DNA of 64,000 nt from Hypericum androsaemum (taxonomy: Eukaryota > Streptophyta > Magnoliopsida > Malpighiales > Hypericaceae). The DNA is taken from the NCBI GenBank assembly GCA_963995505.1, contig OZ023181.1, positions 2,269,487-2,333,486 on the forward strand, given 5' to 3'. Positions 48,003-59,855 of the stretch are shown here, piece after piece; the first letter of the stretch is position 1, and each line of letters starts with the position of its first letter. The notes beneath the pieces were generated by a model that was not told the DNA's origin, made no database searches, and was given only the letters and a program-made list of their open reading frames with translations. Position numbers and translations under genes: made by a program.

Positions 48003-48138
48003 GTGATATTGGTTTGCATGTGAAGTGAAATTGGTTTGCATGTGAAATAATATTGGTTTACATGAGACTGATTTACATGTGAAATGATATTAGTTTGCAT
48101 GTGAAATGATATTAGTTTGCATGTGTAGTAATATTGGT
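48003..48138. repeat. Minisatellite-like tandem repeat
   Basis: About six imperfect copies of a unit of 17-26 bp built on ATATT(G/A)GTTTGCATGTGAA. Non-coding; the short open frame on the - strand simply translates the repeat. Confidence 0.75.
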
Positions 48139-48139
48139 T

Positions 48140-50067
48140 TGGGTTAGTCCCATGGGTGCCCACCAAATCAGCCCACCACAAGGGCTTCTAAATAATACCA
48201 TAAATTTTTTAGGTTTTTTTAATTGTCCTTTCTCACAGAGACAAAATTGCTGGAAATGTAATTAATTCATGGGAAGAATTGGTCCATGACGCTGTTTCAA
48301 TCTAATCCACGGAAGTGCAAAATTTGTGCATACATCGGCAAGCAAAACAAGCCCTAATTCGTTTTTAAACTTGATCCTGACAATATTACAATAATTAAAC
48401 CTACAGTTTTCGAAGCAGATTCCGTACCGCTTGGAAAGGACAAGAGGCAATAGGACTTGCAATAATATTCAGTTTTTGGTTCTATATGCTCCTCCTTTTT
48501 AATTTTATTCACTTTTGTTTTTATCATGATTTTTTATGTTTCTTTCCCGGAGATGATTTGATCTCTTGTTCTCTTTTTATATCACATTGTATATTAAGGT
48601 AACTAAGTCACAAAATGCTGTCAAATTCAAGGAATTTCATAATTCAAATCATGGTAAGTATATTTGTTTAAAATTTACCCTTGAGAAAAAGTTAACTAAT
48701 TCAAATTTGTGTTCTTAGGATCTTTAAAAGGTATAAAAAAACTGACAATTAGTATTTAGCATCGTTGGTGCATTCACAAAGGTTCAGACTCAAGATACTT
48801 TAGTTAGGTTAGAATACGTCTTTCATGTGATGATCTAATCGTTTGTTGGTTGTCCTCTCTCTTTCAATGACCAAAAATTCTCACAATTAGTATTTAGATT
48901 GCATTAATAAAGATTCCAACTTGAGATATTTTTTTGAAAAGTATAATTGTATTACCCAAAAACAATTACACCATATGTACGCTAATGCACAAATAAATTG
49001 TGCCAATAGACACATGAAATAATCTAAGATAAACAATTATCTAATAACAACGATACTAAATGATAGGTGTTTTCTTAGATATTAACCACTTTGACTAATT
49101 CCAGTGACGGCTTCGCGAAGTTTGAAGGGTGACTCTTTAGGGGGTGAAGCTATAGTAATAAGTGTTTCGCCAGTTCATCTCCTCTCTCTTTCCGAAACCA
49201 AGTGGCACGAAGAGGACCAATCAATAGAAAAATTAGAAAAATCTACGAAACTGAGAGTGAACTCGTGAACTCCATAAGAATGCCATAAATAAGAAAAATG
49301 TTGAAATTTTAACCGTAATACATAGCTTATCATATCTCCATCATGAACACAGTAAAATTTTCCGCGTATGGCATTAACATGCATTTTTTTGTACTGCTAA
49401 ATTGAATAATCCAAATCCCAGCAGAATAAAACCTCCTCAGCCAATAAAGTGCGACACGTACTTAATCACAACTTGGTCATCGGCGTAACTCGGTCTTTCA
49501 CGATGCGGTCAATTTGAGGAACTGCATAATTAATACATAACATGTACTCGGTGTCAAACCAGCCCCAACCACTCCCAATATCTTATGCAGATAAAGAAAG
49601 AGCTGCTTGGAAAACGTCTAAAATATATCATAAATATCCTTTCCCTCTCCTGAAGAAAGCTACTGCCACATCAAATATTGGCTTTTTTGCCCACGAGTGT
49701 GTTTTTATCAAGAGATTAGAAGACCGGGTCTTTAGGGTCTTGCCATGTCAATGATAAGGTTTAATTTACAAACAGTGAAAATATGTTTCTAGTGTTACAT
49801 TGACTGTTAGTCTTGTAGTATAGTTGATAAACTACTTGGAAAATAAATCAAAGAGGATGTTGTTTTATCTTAACTAATAGATCTCGAGTTTGAAACTTTG
49901 TAAATGCAACAGTGTTGAATATATGTTGAGAGAGTTTTGTCATCTTTCAAAAATCGTACTCGGCTCGAATCTGTATTCGTCGGTGTAATAATGTGCTGAT
50001 ATTAAGTATACTTATACACCTTGATTGCTTGACCAAAAGAATCACCTTGATGGGTACATCATAATAG
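48140..50067. other. Intergenic, no gene seen
   Basis: AT-rich DNA. A possible LINE 3' remnant on the - strand starts at the T-run near 48929, but its far end is uncertain. No coding gene was recognised. Confidence 0.4.
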
Positions 50068-50079
50068 CAATGTGAACCT

Positions 50080-50375
50080 ACCGCGAGCCAAGAACACTCG
50101 CTTTCAAGCGAGGAAGAAGCCTGGGACTATTTACACCGGTAAGGATCTACGTTGGTCGGAGTATGAGGTGGACTTTTGATGCGCCCTGACTGATTTGTAT
50201 CACCTTGGACTCCCCGACTTGTGGGTTTGCCTGGGTGAGTCACTAGACATGGCAGCGGATTTACCAATATGATTACCTGTTTAGGCTTTGGCTTTAGTAT
50301 TTTTTATTTTCTTTTTCTCCCCTTTCTCAATCCTGTTCTGTAATCTTTTCTTTTCTTATTAAGAAAAAAATATAT
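50080..50375 (+). mobile_element. SINE-like retroposon with 12-bp target-site duplication
   Basis: The element, 296 bp, is flanked by CAATGTGAACCT at 50068-50079 and 50376-50387. It starts ACCGCGAGCCAAGAAC, carries CGACTTGTGGGTTTGCC and ATGGCAGCGG, has a CT-rich 3' part, and ends AAGAAAAAAATATAT. No clear tRNA-type A and B boxes were recognised, so it may be a 5'-truncated LINE instead of a true SINE. Confidence 0.7.
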
Positions 50376-50408
50376 CAATGTGAACCTGTTGGCGGTGACG
50401 GTCTTGTT

Positions 50409-50967
50409 TGTTGGGTTTGAATTGAATTCATAATAAATGCATTTGGACCAAGCTGAAAGGCCCAAGCTGAAAAGCCCAAGCTGAAAAGCCCAAGCTGGAA
50501 AGCCCAAGTTGAGGATGGGATTACCACATCGGAAATCGCAAGAAAATTTTCCCTGTTTATAAGGAGAAGTTCCAAGTTGGTGTAACATTAAATGTTCTAC
50601 CTGAAGAGCTGACCGAGGCTGCCTGCGAGGATGGTGCGAAGCACCATCCGAGCACGTGCGCATCGTCGCGAGGAGCGCACGAGGAAGGCCTGTGGCCGAA
50701 GAGACACCAGCAGACATCCAGGAGCCCCGAAGAAACACCTACGGACATCCAGAAAACTGGTGTCCGAAAGGGTGCCTCGGCTCCAGAAATGTTAGAGCAT
50801 GGTGCCTTGTCCTTGCCTATAAATAGGCCCTTCCCCCATCATTTGCAATCATCCATACAACTCATTGCATAAGCAGGGTCGTTGTGCTACGAACTCGGAA
50901 TCATCCCTACAATGGAATGTACAAGGCTCTACTAGTAATTATTTTGGGCCTTAATAGGTACACAAGT
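50409..50967 (+). repeat. LTR derivative related to elements C and D
   Basis: It begins TGTTGGGTTTGAATTG. It follows the element D LTR through the ACCACATCGGAAATCGCAAG block, GTTTATAAGGAGAAG, CATCCAGGAGCCC, CCTATAAATAGGCCC and CATTTGCAA, but stops before the usual LTR end. Four to five tandem copies of a 14-bp unit (AAGCTGAAAAGCCC) lie at about 50450-50510. No target-site duplication was found, so it is a truncated or rearranged solo LTR. Confidence 0.7.
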
Positions 50968-51020
50968 TTTATTAAGATTTGACAATCAGATTAGAATTTG
51001 CATTATAAATGCTTGTTGAT

Positions 51021-51298
51021 TTTTTTGATAAGTAAATTGCTTTATTAATTAATATAAGGTTATAGTTATTACATTTATAGTTAAAGTAGAGCCCAAAACG
51101 ATCCCCCACTATCTGAAATAAAGTGCTAATATCCACCCAATTTGGAAGGCAATCTTCGCCATAGTACAAGATTAGCGCCCAAATGATAGTAATCCTTCAC
51201 ACACTAAGATCTCCCAAGCACTATAATCGTGACTCCATGTAACGTAGAAGCTCCTGGTTATCAATGTTGAGCAAGGTTTTCAACCAATAGAGCTATTC
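51021..51298 (-). mobile_element. 5'-truncated LINE fragment with 17-bp target-site duplication
   Basis: TATAAATGCTTGTTGAT flanks it at 51004-51020 and 51299-51315. The + strand begins with a T-run at 51021, so the element reads on the - strand and ends ...AATAAAGCAATTTACTTATC plus poly-A. It is only 278 bp, as expected for abortive target-primed reverse transcription. Confidence 0.8.
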
Positions 51299-51315
51299 TA
51301 TAAATGCTTGTTGAT

Positions 51316-52674
51316 ATTATTGTAGTTACATATTTCGGGAATAGTGAAGAAACTCTGATGTGATAGTGTCCATAGACGTAGTCAATTTGACGAATGTTAA
51401 CAAATTCCGTGTTCTTTAATATTTTTCGTTTCTTTCTTATCGATAACTGCAGATTAATTTCTAATACTAAATAGTTGGAGTATAAATTTTACTTTACTCG
51501 TGAGACATTCATGGGAAATTCTATAGCGAGTTATACTTCATCCACACATCATTTTAAAGTTCTGGGTTGCATTCAAAATCGAAAAGTCTAACATAAACAA
51601 TAACTACAATTTAAGCTGTGTACGAACCTTTTTTGGTTGGTTATAGGCCCATGCCGTTGATTTTCAACTGGGTTTTTAATATGATATCTATTGCAACTGA
51701 ACTTGCAGCGGTCCTCCACGATTTTCTGGGTATGGGTCATATCTGTCTTACTTGGAGTAGCCCATTGCAAGCAAAAACTACGTGTTGTATCACCATCCCG
51801 TCACTTGTTTTATCATCCCTCATCTTAACACGTAGCTCATGTCGCTATGTTCTCTCACTTGGTCTATTATCTCGTATGTTAAGTCGATCATTGTCGAAGT
51901 ATATTTAGGCATCAGTTCAAATCTAGAATTCTCGATAATCCAGGTCATGTCTCTCTGTTTCTGTGCGTAACGGTTTTGCATTTTGTCGACGCCAGAAGAT
52001 ACTTATTTTGTTTCGTAGAATTGCCTTTTGAATTAGGCCTGTAATGTGCGAAACAAGAGGTCAATCCCTCAAATGGCAAGGCCTAAAGCCCACTTCTTAC
52101 TTCCTTTTTCTTTTGGTCGAAATTAGAAATTAAATCTATGTGGTAGACTGACTAATCTAAGTTCGAAAGATTCTGACGCGTTGGAAAATACGGATACAGG
52201 ATCAAGCTGTCTTACTGTTGTTTGTTACTCGATAAATTTACAACCCAACATAGATCAAATATCTTATTTCCTATCCAGAAACTTAAATTTAGATAGAACT
52301 CAATGAGATGTCTGAGAGCCCAAACGTCACCATCGGTCGGATCACGTTTTTCAAAATAGTGGTAGTAACATGACCAAAAGTGAACGAATGAAATTATCAG
52401 CATAGACGATAAGTCAATACATGTAATTCCATATACAAAAGTGAAATAATTAATGGTTCTCTTGTCAGCTTATAATCATGGTTTGTTTGATAATCAGGTT
52501 AATCAAGACAAAACGACGCCCAAGAAATTGCTAGTCTCATCGCCTTTTTCGTTGACTTTTGTGGTTGCAGCAACTCTGGTGCAAGTAAGTGATTGACACG
52601 CTGGATTAACTATGTTGAAGATCTTAATGCAATATTAATCTTGGATTAATTTTTTCCTAATGGTCGGTTAATCG
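51316..52674. other. Intergenic, no gene seen
   Basis: AT-rich DNA with short open frames and no recognised domain or repeat boundary. Confidence 0.4.
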
Positions 52675-52687
52675 AAATGTGAGTACT

Positions 52688-53988
52688 TTTTTTTTTTTGA
52701 GAAGGGTGGCTCGAAGCCTATATTAAATAGCGGAATACAAACAGAAAGAGAAAGACATAAACATAGAACGAAGACGCTGAAACAGCAAACGAAACCAAGC
52801 CTAGCAGTGACAGAGAGGCATGGATGAAGGCGAGGGGCGGACGAAAGACTACGAGAGCCGAACGTCCAAGGGGAAAGCTGCCGAGACAAGTTACGGCTAA
52901 TAACCACAAGGTCATATCATAGACACAACCGCGTGGGCATTTGAATGCATACAAGATGCACGCAAATGAATGCCAAGATCGAACAAGTCCAATCAAGACA
53001 AGGCTATCCACCTGCAACAACAGGTAAGGTTTCGAGAACCGAACAAATCTTAGTTCAAGCGAGGTCTATCCAAGCAAAAACAAAAGCAGATAAAACTAAA
53101 CCAGAGCCCAAATAAACCACTAAACCGAAGTGTCTCGGGAGCTAAAACAACACACAAAACGACAACAAAAGGCCACAGAACATCAACAACATAATAAAAA
53201 CTTAAGCAAAAGCAATCAAAATCAAACGAAAGCATATAATAGATAAAACCGAACACAATCGAAACTGGGGGGGAGGTCAAAGGCGACCAGACCCCCCCCC
53301 CCCCCGGCTGCCACCAGTGGCTGCACTGGTTTAATCAAGAGAAGGGAGCAGCCCCGCCACCGGCGTGGAGTGAGAAGCAAACAAACACGGGCGTCGAGCG
53401 GCGGTCAGGGATGAGGCTTAGAGGCGGGAGCGGCGACCAGGGACAGCAAGGCTGAACGACGGTGGTTGGCAGGGACGGACAAGGGGAACGATCGAAAAAT
53501 GGTGAAAGGCGGATGAACAGGCGACCAGGGTCAGTAAGCGGAGATCGGGCGAGGCTGAACTGGCGAGCTTGAGGGACGAAGATCGGGAGAGCACGAGGTG
53601 GTGAACTCGAGCACGATCGGATGGTGGGCTAAGCAGCGGCGGGACGGGGCTGAGCTTGCTGAGCAGGAGCGGATTTAAAGAGAGAAGGGGCTGGGCGGCG
53701 AGCGTGGAGGCGGACCGAGACAGGCGGCGAAGACGAAGGCTTGGACAGAGACGGTGAGTGACGATCGTGGTAAACCAGAGGTCAACAAGCCTATTGGTTG
53801 CTAGATCCGGTGAGGGCGGAAGGTGAAAGGTGGATGTGGATGGAACAGAGACGGTTAAAGGTGGAGGTGGGGGTGGGCGGCGGTGGAAAGAAAAAAGGAA
53901 AAGCCCTAATAAAAGGGAGGAAAAGCTCCAATTGGGAGAGGAAAGCTCCACTTTTTTTTTCTTGGGAAAGGAGAGAAAACCCAAATCT
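52688..53988 (-). mobile_element. Non-LTR retroposon N2, same family as N1
   Basis: About 1.3 kb with a - strand poly-A tail (poly-T from 52688) preceded by TTAATATAGGCTTCGAGCC, as in N1. The target-site duplication AAATGTGAGTACT is at 52675-52687 and 53989-54001. The 3' third shares with N1 a TGCATACAAGAT(A/G)CAC block and a hairpin of G and C runs around GAGGTCAAAGGCGACCAG (about 53265-53305, with a 14-base C run). The 5' half is GC-rich. No reverse transcriptase domain was seen. Confidence 0.85.
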
Positions 53989-54002
53989 AAATGTGAGTAC
54001 TT

Positions 54003-54572
54003 GGATTAGCACCTCCATCACTAGTTTGTCAACAATAAGCACGCTACATGAGCCAGAAATTCGAATTTTAAAGTTGAATTTATACATTGGTAACAAAAAA
54101 AATTGGTGATGGAGAGAGGACAATGATTGATACTAAGCATCAGAAAAGGCATCAACAGAGGATATTTAACTTCACTACTAAAATTCTAAAATAATATTAG
54201 AGGATCATATATCGAGGGTAACAAAAAATGTGTGTTTTCGTTATGAAAGCGCTCTTTCGTTAGTGCACGATTACTCTGCGGTCCAACTCTTCATTGTTTG
54301 TTTCACCAGGAAACACTACTGACAATGAAGAAATGCAATCATGATTTGCAGCTCCCAATTGGGACTTTTACAGGTCAGTTTCATGGTTCATTTGGGAAAA
54401 AACCCATAATCAATTCCAGCATGTTTCAATAAAACAGTGAAGTCTTCCACTTCAAGGCAAGCTCTTGCGTCAGGATTTGCTTGACTTCTTTTGTATTCCA
54501 TTTGCTTTAACTTGGTACTTTTCGAAAGGTGTTTCGTTGGAATCTTGTGTTATCGATGGAACTTCTACCCTT
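54003..54572. other. Intergenic flank of element D, no gene recognised
   Basis: AT-rich non-coding sequence. The 5-bp target copy CCCTT of element D is at 54568-54572. Confidence 0.4.
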
Positions 54573-55405
54573 CGTTGGAAAAATTGAATGAAATTTCAAT
54601 GCAAAGCCCAAAAGTGGAAGATACAAGTGAAAAGCTCAAAGTGGAAATAAAAAGTGCATTACCACATCAGAAATCGCAAGAGATTTTTTTGCTGTTTATA
54701 AGGAGAAGCTCGCACAGGTCGCAATGGGCGCTTTGTGGTGCACTTGGCACGTGCGCATCGTCGCGAAGAGCTAGAGGAGCCTTAAGACTTTTGCCAAATT
54801 CTGGGAGAGCTACGAGGTAGCTCGCGAAGGGATACGAGCTGGCCCAACGGCTGAAGGGCCACCTGCGTGCATCCAGAAACTAGAACGTCCTGGAGGCTTC
54901 CAGATTGCCACCGAAGAGGCACGAGGAGTGCCTGGAAGGCCTGTGGCCGAAGAGACACCAGCAGGCATCCAGGAGCCCTGAAGAGACACCTACGGGCATC
55001 TAGAAAACCGGTGGACGAAAGGGTGACTCGGCTCCCAGAAATGTGAGAGCATGGTGCCCCCTCGGAAGTGCCTGGCAGCCATTCGGAGACCAGCCATTCT
55101 TGCCTATAAATAGGCCCTTCCCCCTCATTTGCAAATCACCCCACAACTCATTGCATAAGCATTCGTTAGCAATAGTTGTTCTTTTCTCCTCTCTTAAGAA
55201 AGTTTCAAATATCGGACGGTTCGCCTGAAGCTTCAAGGGTCGTTGTGCTACGAACTCGAAGTCTGAAAGTCGTTGTATCTTGGGGACGATTGCCACAGCC
55301 CTTAAGCACTGAATACGGGACAATCTCGTCTTACGGAGAAAGAGTCCAACTCTTACCTCAACTATTAAAGATCCTAATCAAGTACACCACATCCGAATAA
55401 CAACA
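54573..55405 (+). repeat. 5' LTR of element D (833 bp, internally deleted)
   Basis: Direct repeat of 59856-60844. It lacks about 145 bp present in the other LTR, between GGAGAAGCTC and CAGGTCGCAATGG (near 54712), a segment that holds the GAGCAC array. A TATA box (TATAAATAG) lies at 55105-55113. Confidence 0.92.
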
Positions 55406-55434
55406 ATCGTAAGACGTGATCTGTGTACTTGAAG

Positions 55435-58400
55435 ATGGCATCAACAAGCTCAGCACCAGTGCCAGCGGTCCTGGGAACTGTCCACGCCGAAGGCCGGCCA
55501 AGTTCAACGGTACCGAGTTCAAGAGATGGAAATAGAAGATGCTGTTCTACCCGACGACGCTCAACCTGGTCCGATTCTTGAAGGAAGAGGCTCCGAAGGT
55601 GGCAGAAAATGAGGCTGATCCACAGAAGATCAACGCCCTCGATGCATGGAGTCACATCGACTATCTATATCGTAACTATGTCCTGAATGGCTTAGACGAT
55701 ACCCTCTATAATGTCTATGCAGGCACCAAGACTGCGAAATAATTGTGGGACTCCCTAGAGAAGAAGTACAGAATGGAGAATACCGGGATGAAGAAATTCA
55801 TCGTCGGTAGGTTCCTCGACTTCTAGATAGTGGACTCCAAGAAGGTCATAGACCAAGTCCAAGAGCTGCAATTGATTCTACACGAGATTCACGCTGAAGG
55901 CATGCAACTCAGCGAATCCTTCCAGGTGGCTGCTCTAATCGAGAAGCTATCCCCTCTGTGGAAGGACTTCAAGAACTACCTCAAGCATAAGAGGAAGGAC
56001 ATGGGGCTGGAAGACCTGATCGTGAGACTAAGGATCGAGGAAGATAACTGAAAGTCCGAAGTCAAGACCAGCAGGACCAACTCCGAGGCTAAGGTACACC
56101 TCGCCGAAGGTGGTATTGGCAAGAAGAGGAAGGAGTCCGAAAATAAGCAGGAGAAACAAGAGCCAAAGCAAAAGAAAGGCAATTGCTACAACTGCGACAA
56201 GCCCAGTCACATGGCAAAAGATTATCGCCTGCCAAAGAGGGACGATCGTGAGAAGGCAAATCTGGCCGAAGACCTGTCTGAGCTAGACTTATCTGCCGTG
56301 GTATTTGAAGCCAATCTGGTGGATAACCCAAGAGAGTGGTTCATTGACACAGGGGCAACCTGACACATCTGCTCAGACAAGGAGATGTTCTCGACCTATA
56401 TCGCGATCAACGGCCGAAAGTTATTTATGGGTAACTCTGCAACTTCTCCCATAGTCGGACTAGGCCAGGTGGTGCTGAAGGTGACCTCCGAAAAAGAGTT
56501 GACCCTCAAGGATGTGCTGCATATCCCAGACATTCGTAAGAATTTAGTATCTGACTCACTGTTAAGCAAAGCTGGGTTGAAACTAGTATTTGAGGCTGAT
56601 AGGTTTGTTCTGACCAAGGCCGGTGCCTTTGTTGGAAAGGGTTACCTCGAGAAGGGGCTCTTCAAGATGAATGTAATAACTATCCAACGCGCCTTTAATA
56701 GCCTTAATAAAGTTGTTAATTCTTCTTATTTGGCTGAGTGTTCTAACTTATGGCATGATAGATTAGGACACGTAAATTTGAGCTCACTAAGGAAGTTAGT
56801 AAGTTTAAATTTATTGCCTAAAATTGAGTTTGACCCGAACAATAAATGTGAAGTATGTGTAGAGGAAAAAATGACCAAAGCACCTTTCCATTCAGTGGAA
56901 AGAAGTACTACACCTTTAGAGTTAATTCATACCGACATATGCGATATGAAACACGTGCAAACTAGAGGTGGAAAAAAGTATTTCATCACATTTATTGACG
57001 ATTGCACGAGGTACTGTTAGGTACACCTCTTGAAAGGAAAAGACAAAGCTCTAGATGCTTTCAAAAGTTATAAGAATGAGGTTGAAAGTCAACTTAGCAC
57101 TAAAATCAAAATGATTCAAAGTTATAGAGGGGGAGAATATGTAGCTCCGTTTGAGGAATTCTGTCAACAAAATGGCATTATTCATCAGACATAGCTCCAT
57201 ACTCACATCAATCAAATAGCATAGCTGAATGCAAGAATCGAACTCTTAAGGAGATGATGAACGCTATGTTGATTAGCTCGGGCTTATCGCAGAACTTGTG
57301 GGGGGAAGCTGTGCTCTCAGCTAATCACATTCTAAACAAATTGCCACACAAGAAAAGGGACAAAACTCCATATGAACAATAGAAATAGAGAAAGCCCTCT
57401 TACGGTTACCTTAAAGTGTGGGGGTGTCTAGCTAAGGTAGAAATACCTCCGCCTAAAAGGGTGAGAATAGGATCCAAGACCGTTGACTGCATTTTTATCA
57501 GATATGCCCACAATAGTAGCGCATACCGATTTCTAGTGCACAAGTCTGAAAACCCTGAAATCAACGAGGGAATGGTAATGGAATCAAAGAATGCAACATT
57601 CTTTGAGAATATCTTTTCTAAAACGGAAACGAAAGAAGTAAGTTCAAACAAAAGAAGTTCTGAAGCTACACAAGGCTCTGATCAAGGTGTTGATGAACCT
57701 AGACGGAGTAAGAGGGCCAAAATGGCTAAATCATTTGGTCCATATTTTCTAACGTACGTGTTAGAAAATGAACCTGGGACAATCCAAGAGGCATTATCTA
57801 GTCCAGATGCTCCTCTTTGGAAAGAAGCTATCAATAGTGAGATAGAATCTATCATACAAAACCACACGTGAGAAATCATGGATCTCCCACCAAGTTGCAA
57901 ACTTTTAGGTTGCAAGTGAATCCTTAAAAGAAAATACAAAGCTGATGGATCAATCGATAAGTACAAAGCTCGGTTGGTAGCTAAAGGGTTCAAACAGAAG
58001 GAAGGATATGATTTCTTTGACACGTATTCGCCGGTCACAAGAATCACATCTATTAGAGTGCTCATAGCTGTCGCACCACTCTATAACCTCGAGATACATC
58101 AGATTCGATGTAAAAATAGCTTTCCTAAATGAAGAACTGGAAGAGGAAATATATATGGAATAACCTGAAGGGTTTGTTGCCCCCGGATAAGAACATAAAG
58201 TGTGCAAATTGGTCAAGTCACTGTACGGGCTGAAACAGGCGCCGAAACAAATGGCATGAGAAATTTGACAGAACAATGATGTCAAATGACTTTAATATCA
58301 ATGAGTGTGATAAATATGTATACATTAAAGGCACACCTGATGCTTACGTAATTGTATGTCTGTATGTAGACGATATGCTAATCACGGGAAGTAGTAAAGA

Positions 58401-59250
58401 TCTTATCGTAAAAACTAAGAACATGTTAAAGAATAACTTTGACATGAAAGATATGGGTCTAGCTGAAGTCATACTAGGGATTAAAATCTCTAGGATGACT
58501 GAAGGAATTGTCTTGTCACAATCTCACTACGTTGAGATTATACTCAAGAAATTCGATGCTTTTGACAAACTTCTGGCTAAGACTCCGGAAGACCTGAGTT
58601 TACACTTGGCTAAAAACAGAGGTGATCCAGTATCTCAACTGAAATATGCAAAGGTCATTGGGAGTCTGATGTACTTAACAAATTGTACTCGCCCTGATAT
58701 TGCTTATTCAGTTAGCAAGCTTAGTAGATTCATGAGCAATCCAGGATCAGACTACTAGCTAGCTCTGGAAAGGGTTCTAAAGTATCTAAAATATACCATG
58801 AACCATGGCATTCTTTATACTAGGTATCCAGCTGTATTGGAAGGATACAGTGATGCGAATTAGATATCGGATACTAAAGACTCCAAATCCACTAGTGGTT
58901 ATGTGTTCACCATAGGTGGAGGAGCTGTGTCCTGAAAAATCTCTAAACAAACGTGCATAGCTCGATCTACCATTGAGTCAGAGTTTATAGTACTAGACAA
59001 AGCTGGGGAAGAAACTGAATGGCTCAGAAACTTCCTAGAGGATATTCCGTATTGGAACAAGCATGTGCCTCCTGTATTGATACATTGTGATAGCATGTCA
59101 GCAATCAGGAGAGCACAAAGTACAATGTACAACGGTAAGTCTCGACACATCCGTAGGAGACATAACACCGTTAGACAATTGATCTCAAGTGGAGTAATAA
59201 CCATTGATTATGTGAAGTCCAATGACAACATAGCTGATCCTTTGATGTGA
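55435..59250 (+). pseudogene. Element D gag-pol remnants
   Basis: Gag starts near 55435 (MASTSSAPVPAV). A one-base change soon shifts the frame, and gag continues at 55539 (TLNLVRFLKEEAPKVAENE). Stops occur near 55740, 55826 and 56050. Zinc knuckle CYNCDKPSHMAKD has lost its last cysteine (tyrosine in place). Protease WFIDTGAT is followed by a stop. Integrase has CEVCVEEK and LIHTDICDMK, with a stop at 57018 and frame changes after it. Reverse transcriptase has YVDDMLITG (58276-58758), and an RNase H remnant runs to about 59250. It uses at least three frames and is clearly inactive. Confidence 0.88.
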
Positions 59251-59855
59251 TGAAAGGAATCAACAGAGATCAAATGTACAACGCAGTAAGGGACCCCACA
59301 CATTAAAGAACGTTCATAGCGGTAACTCAACCATGATGAGTGGAGATCCCACAAACTTGGTTCAATGAGATAACTAAGTTATAGATGGTTCAGATGAATA
59401 CTTGGAATCCATCCCATTCTCAGAAGCTACCCAAGTACGAACCTGCAGAGGTGTGGTAAGGTTAAGCGTCTACGCTTTTAATGATTCCTATACCAGGAAA
59501 AAGGTGGAGTATGGTAGGATACTCCTAATGGGAGAGATCACATATATAAGTGTGAAGTGAGGCCGCTTCAAAGGGAAAAACAATTATGAATCCAAGATAA
59601 GGTCCATGGCCGAAACAGACACAATGTGAGAACCAAAGGATATTAGAGATATCATTGTGTAAATGTTATTGTCTTGATTTACATAAAAAAGCTGATCAGT
59701 TCAAGACATCGCGTTCACTGAGCAGCAAGTAAATTCGATAGTATTTTACTAGGGAAGGTTCAAAGCCGTAAGCTACCTTTCTCGATCCAATGATATTTTG
59801 TTGGAACTTTTCTTAAAAGTGTCAGCATGCATTAATCATCATTCATGTGAGGGAT

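Noticed and set aside
48929..49085. Possible LINE 3' remnant starting with a T-run
   Set aside because: The candidate target duplication is only about 7 bp (AGATATT) and AT-rich, and no family match was seen. Too weak to annotate as an element.
53418..53984. 188-codon open frame on the - strand
   Set aside because: Serine/leucine/proline-rich translation of the GC-rich half of retroposon N2. No corresponding frame is preserved in N1.
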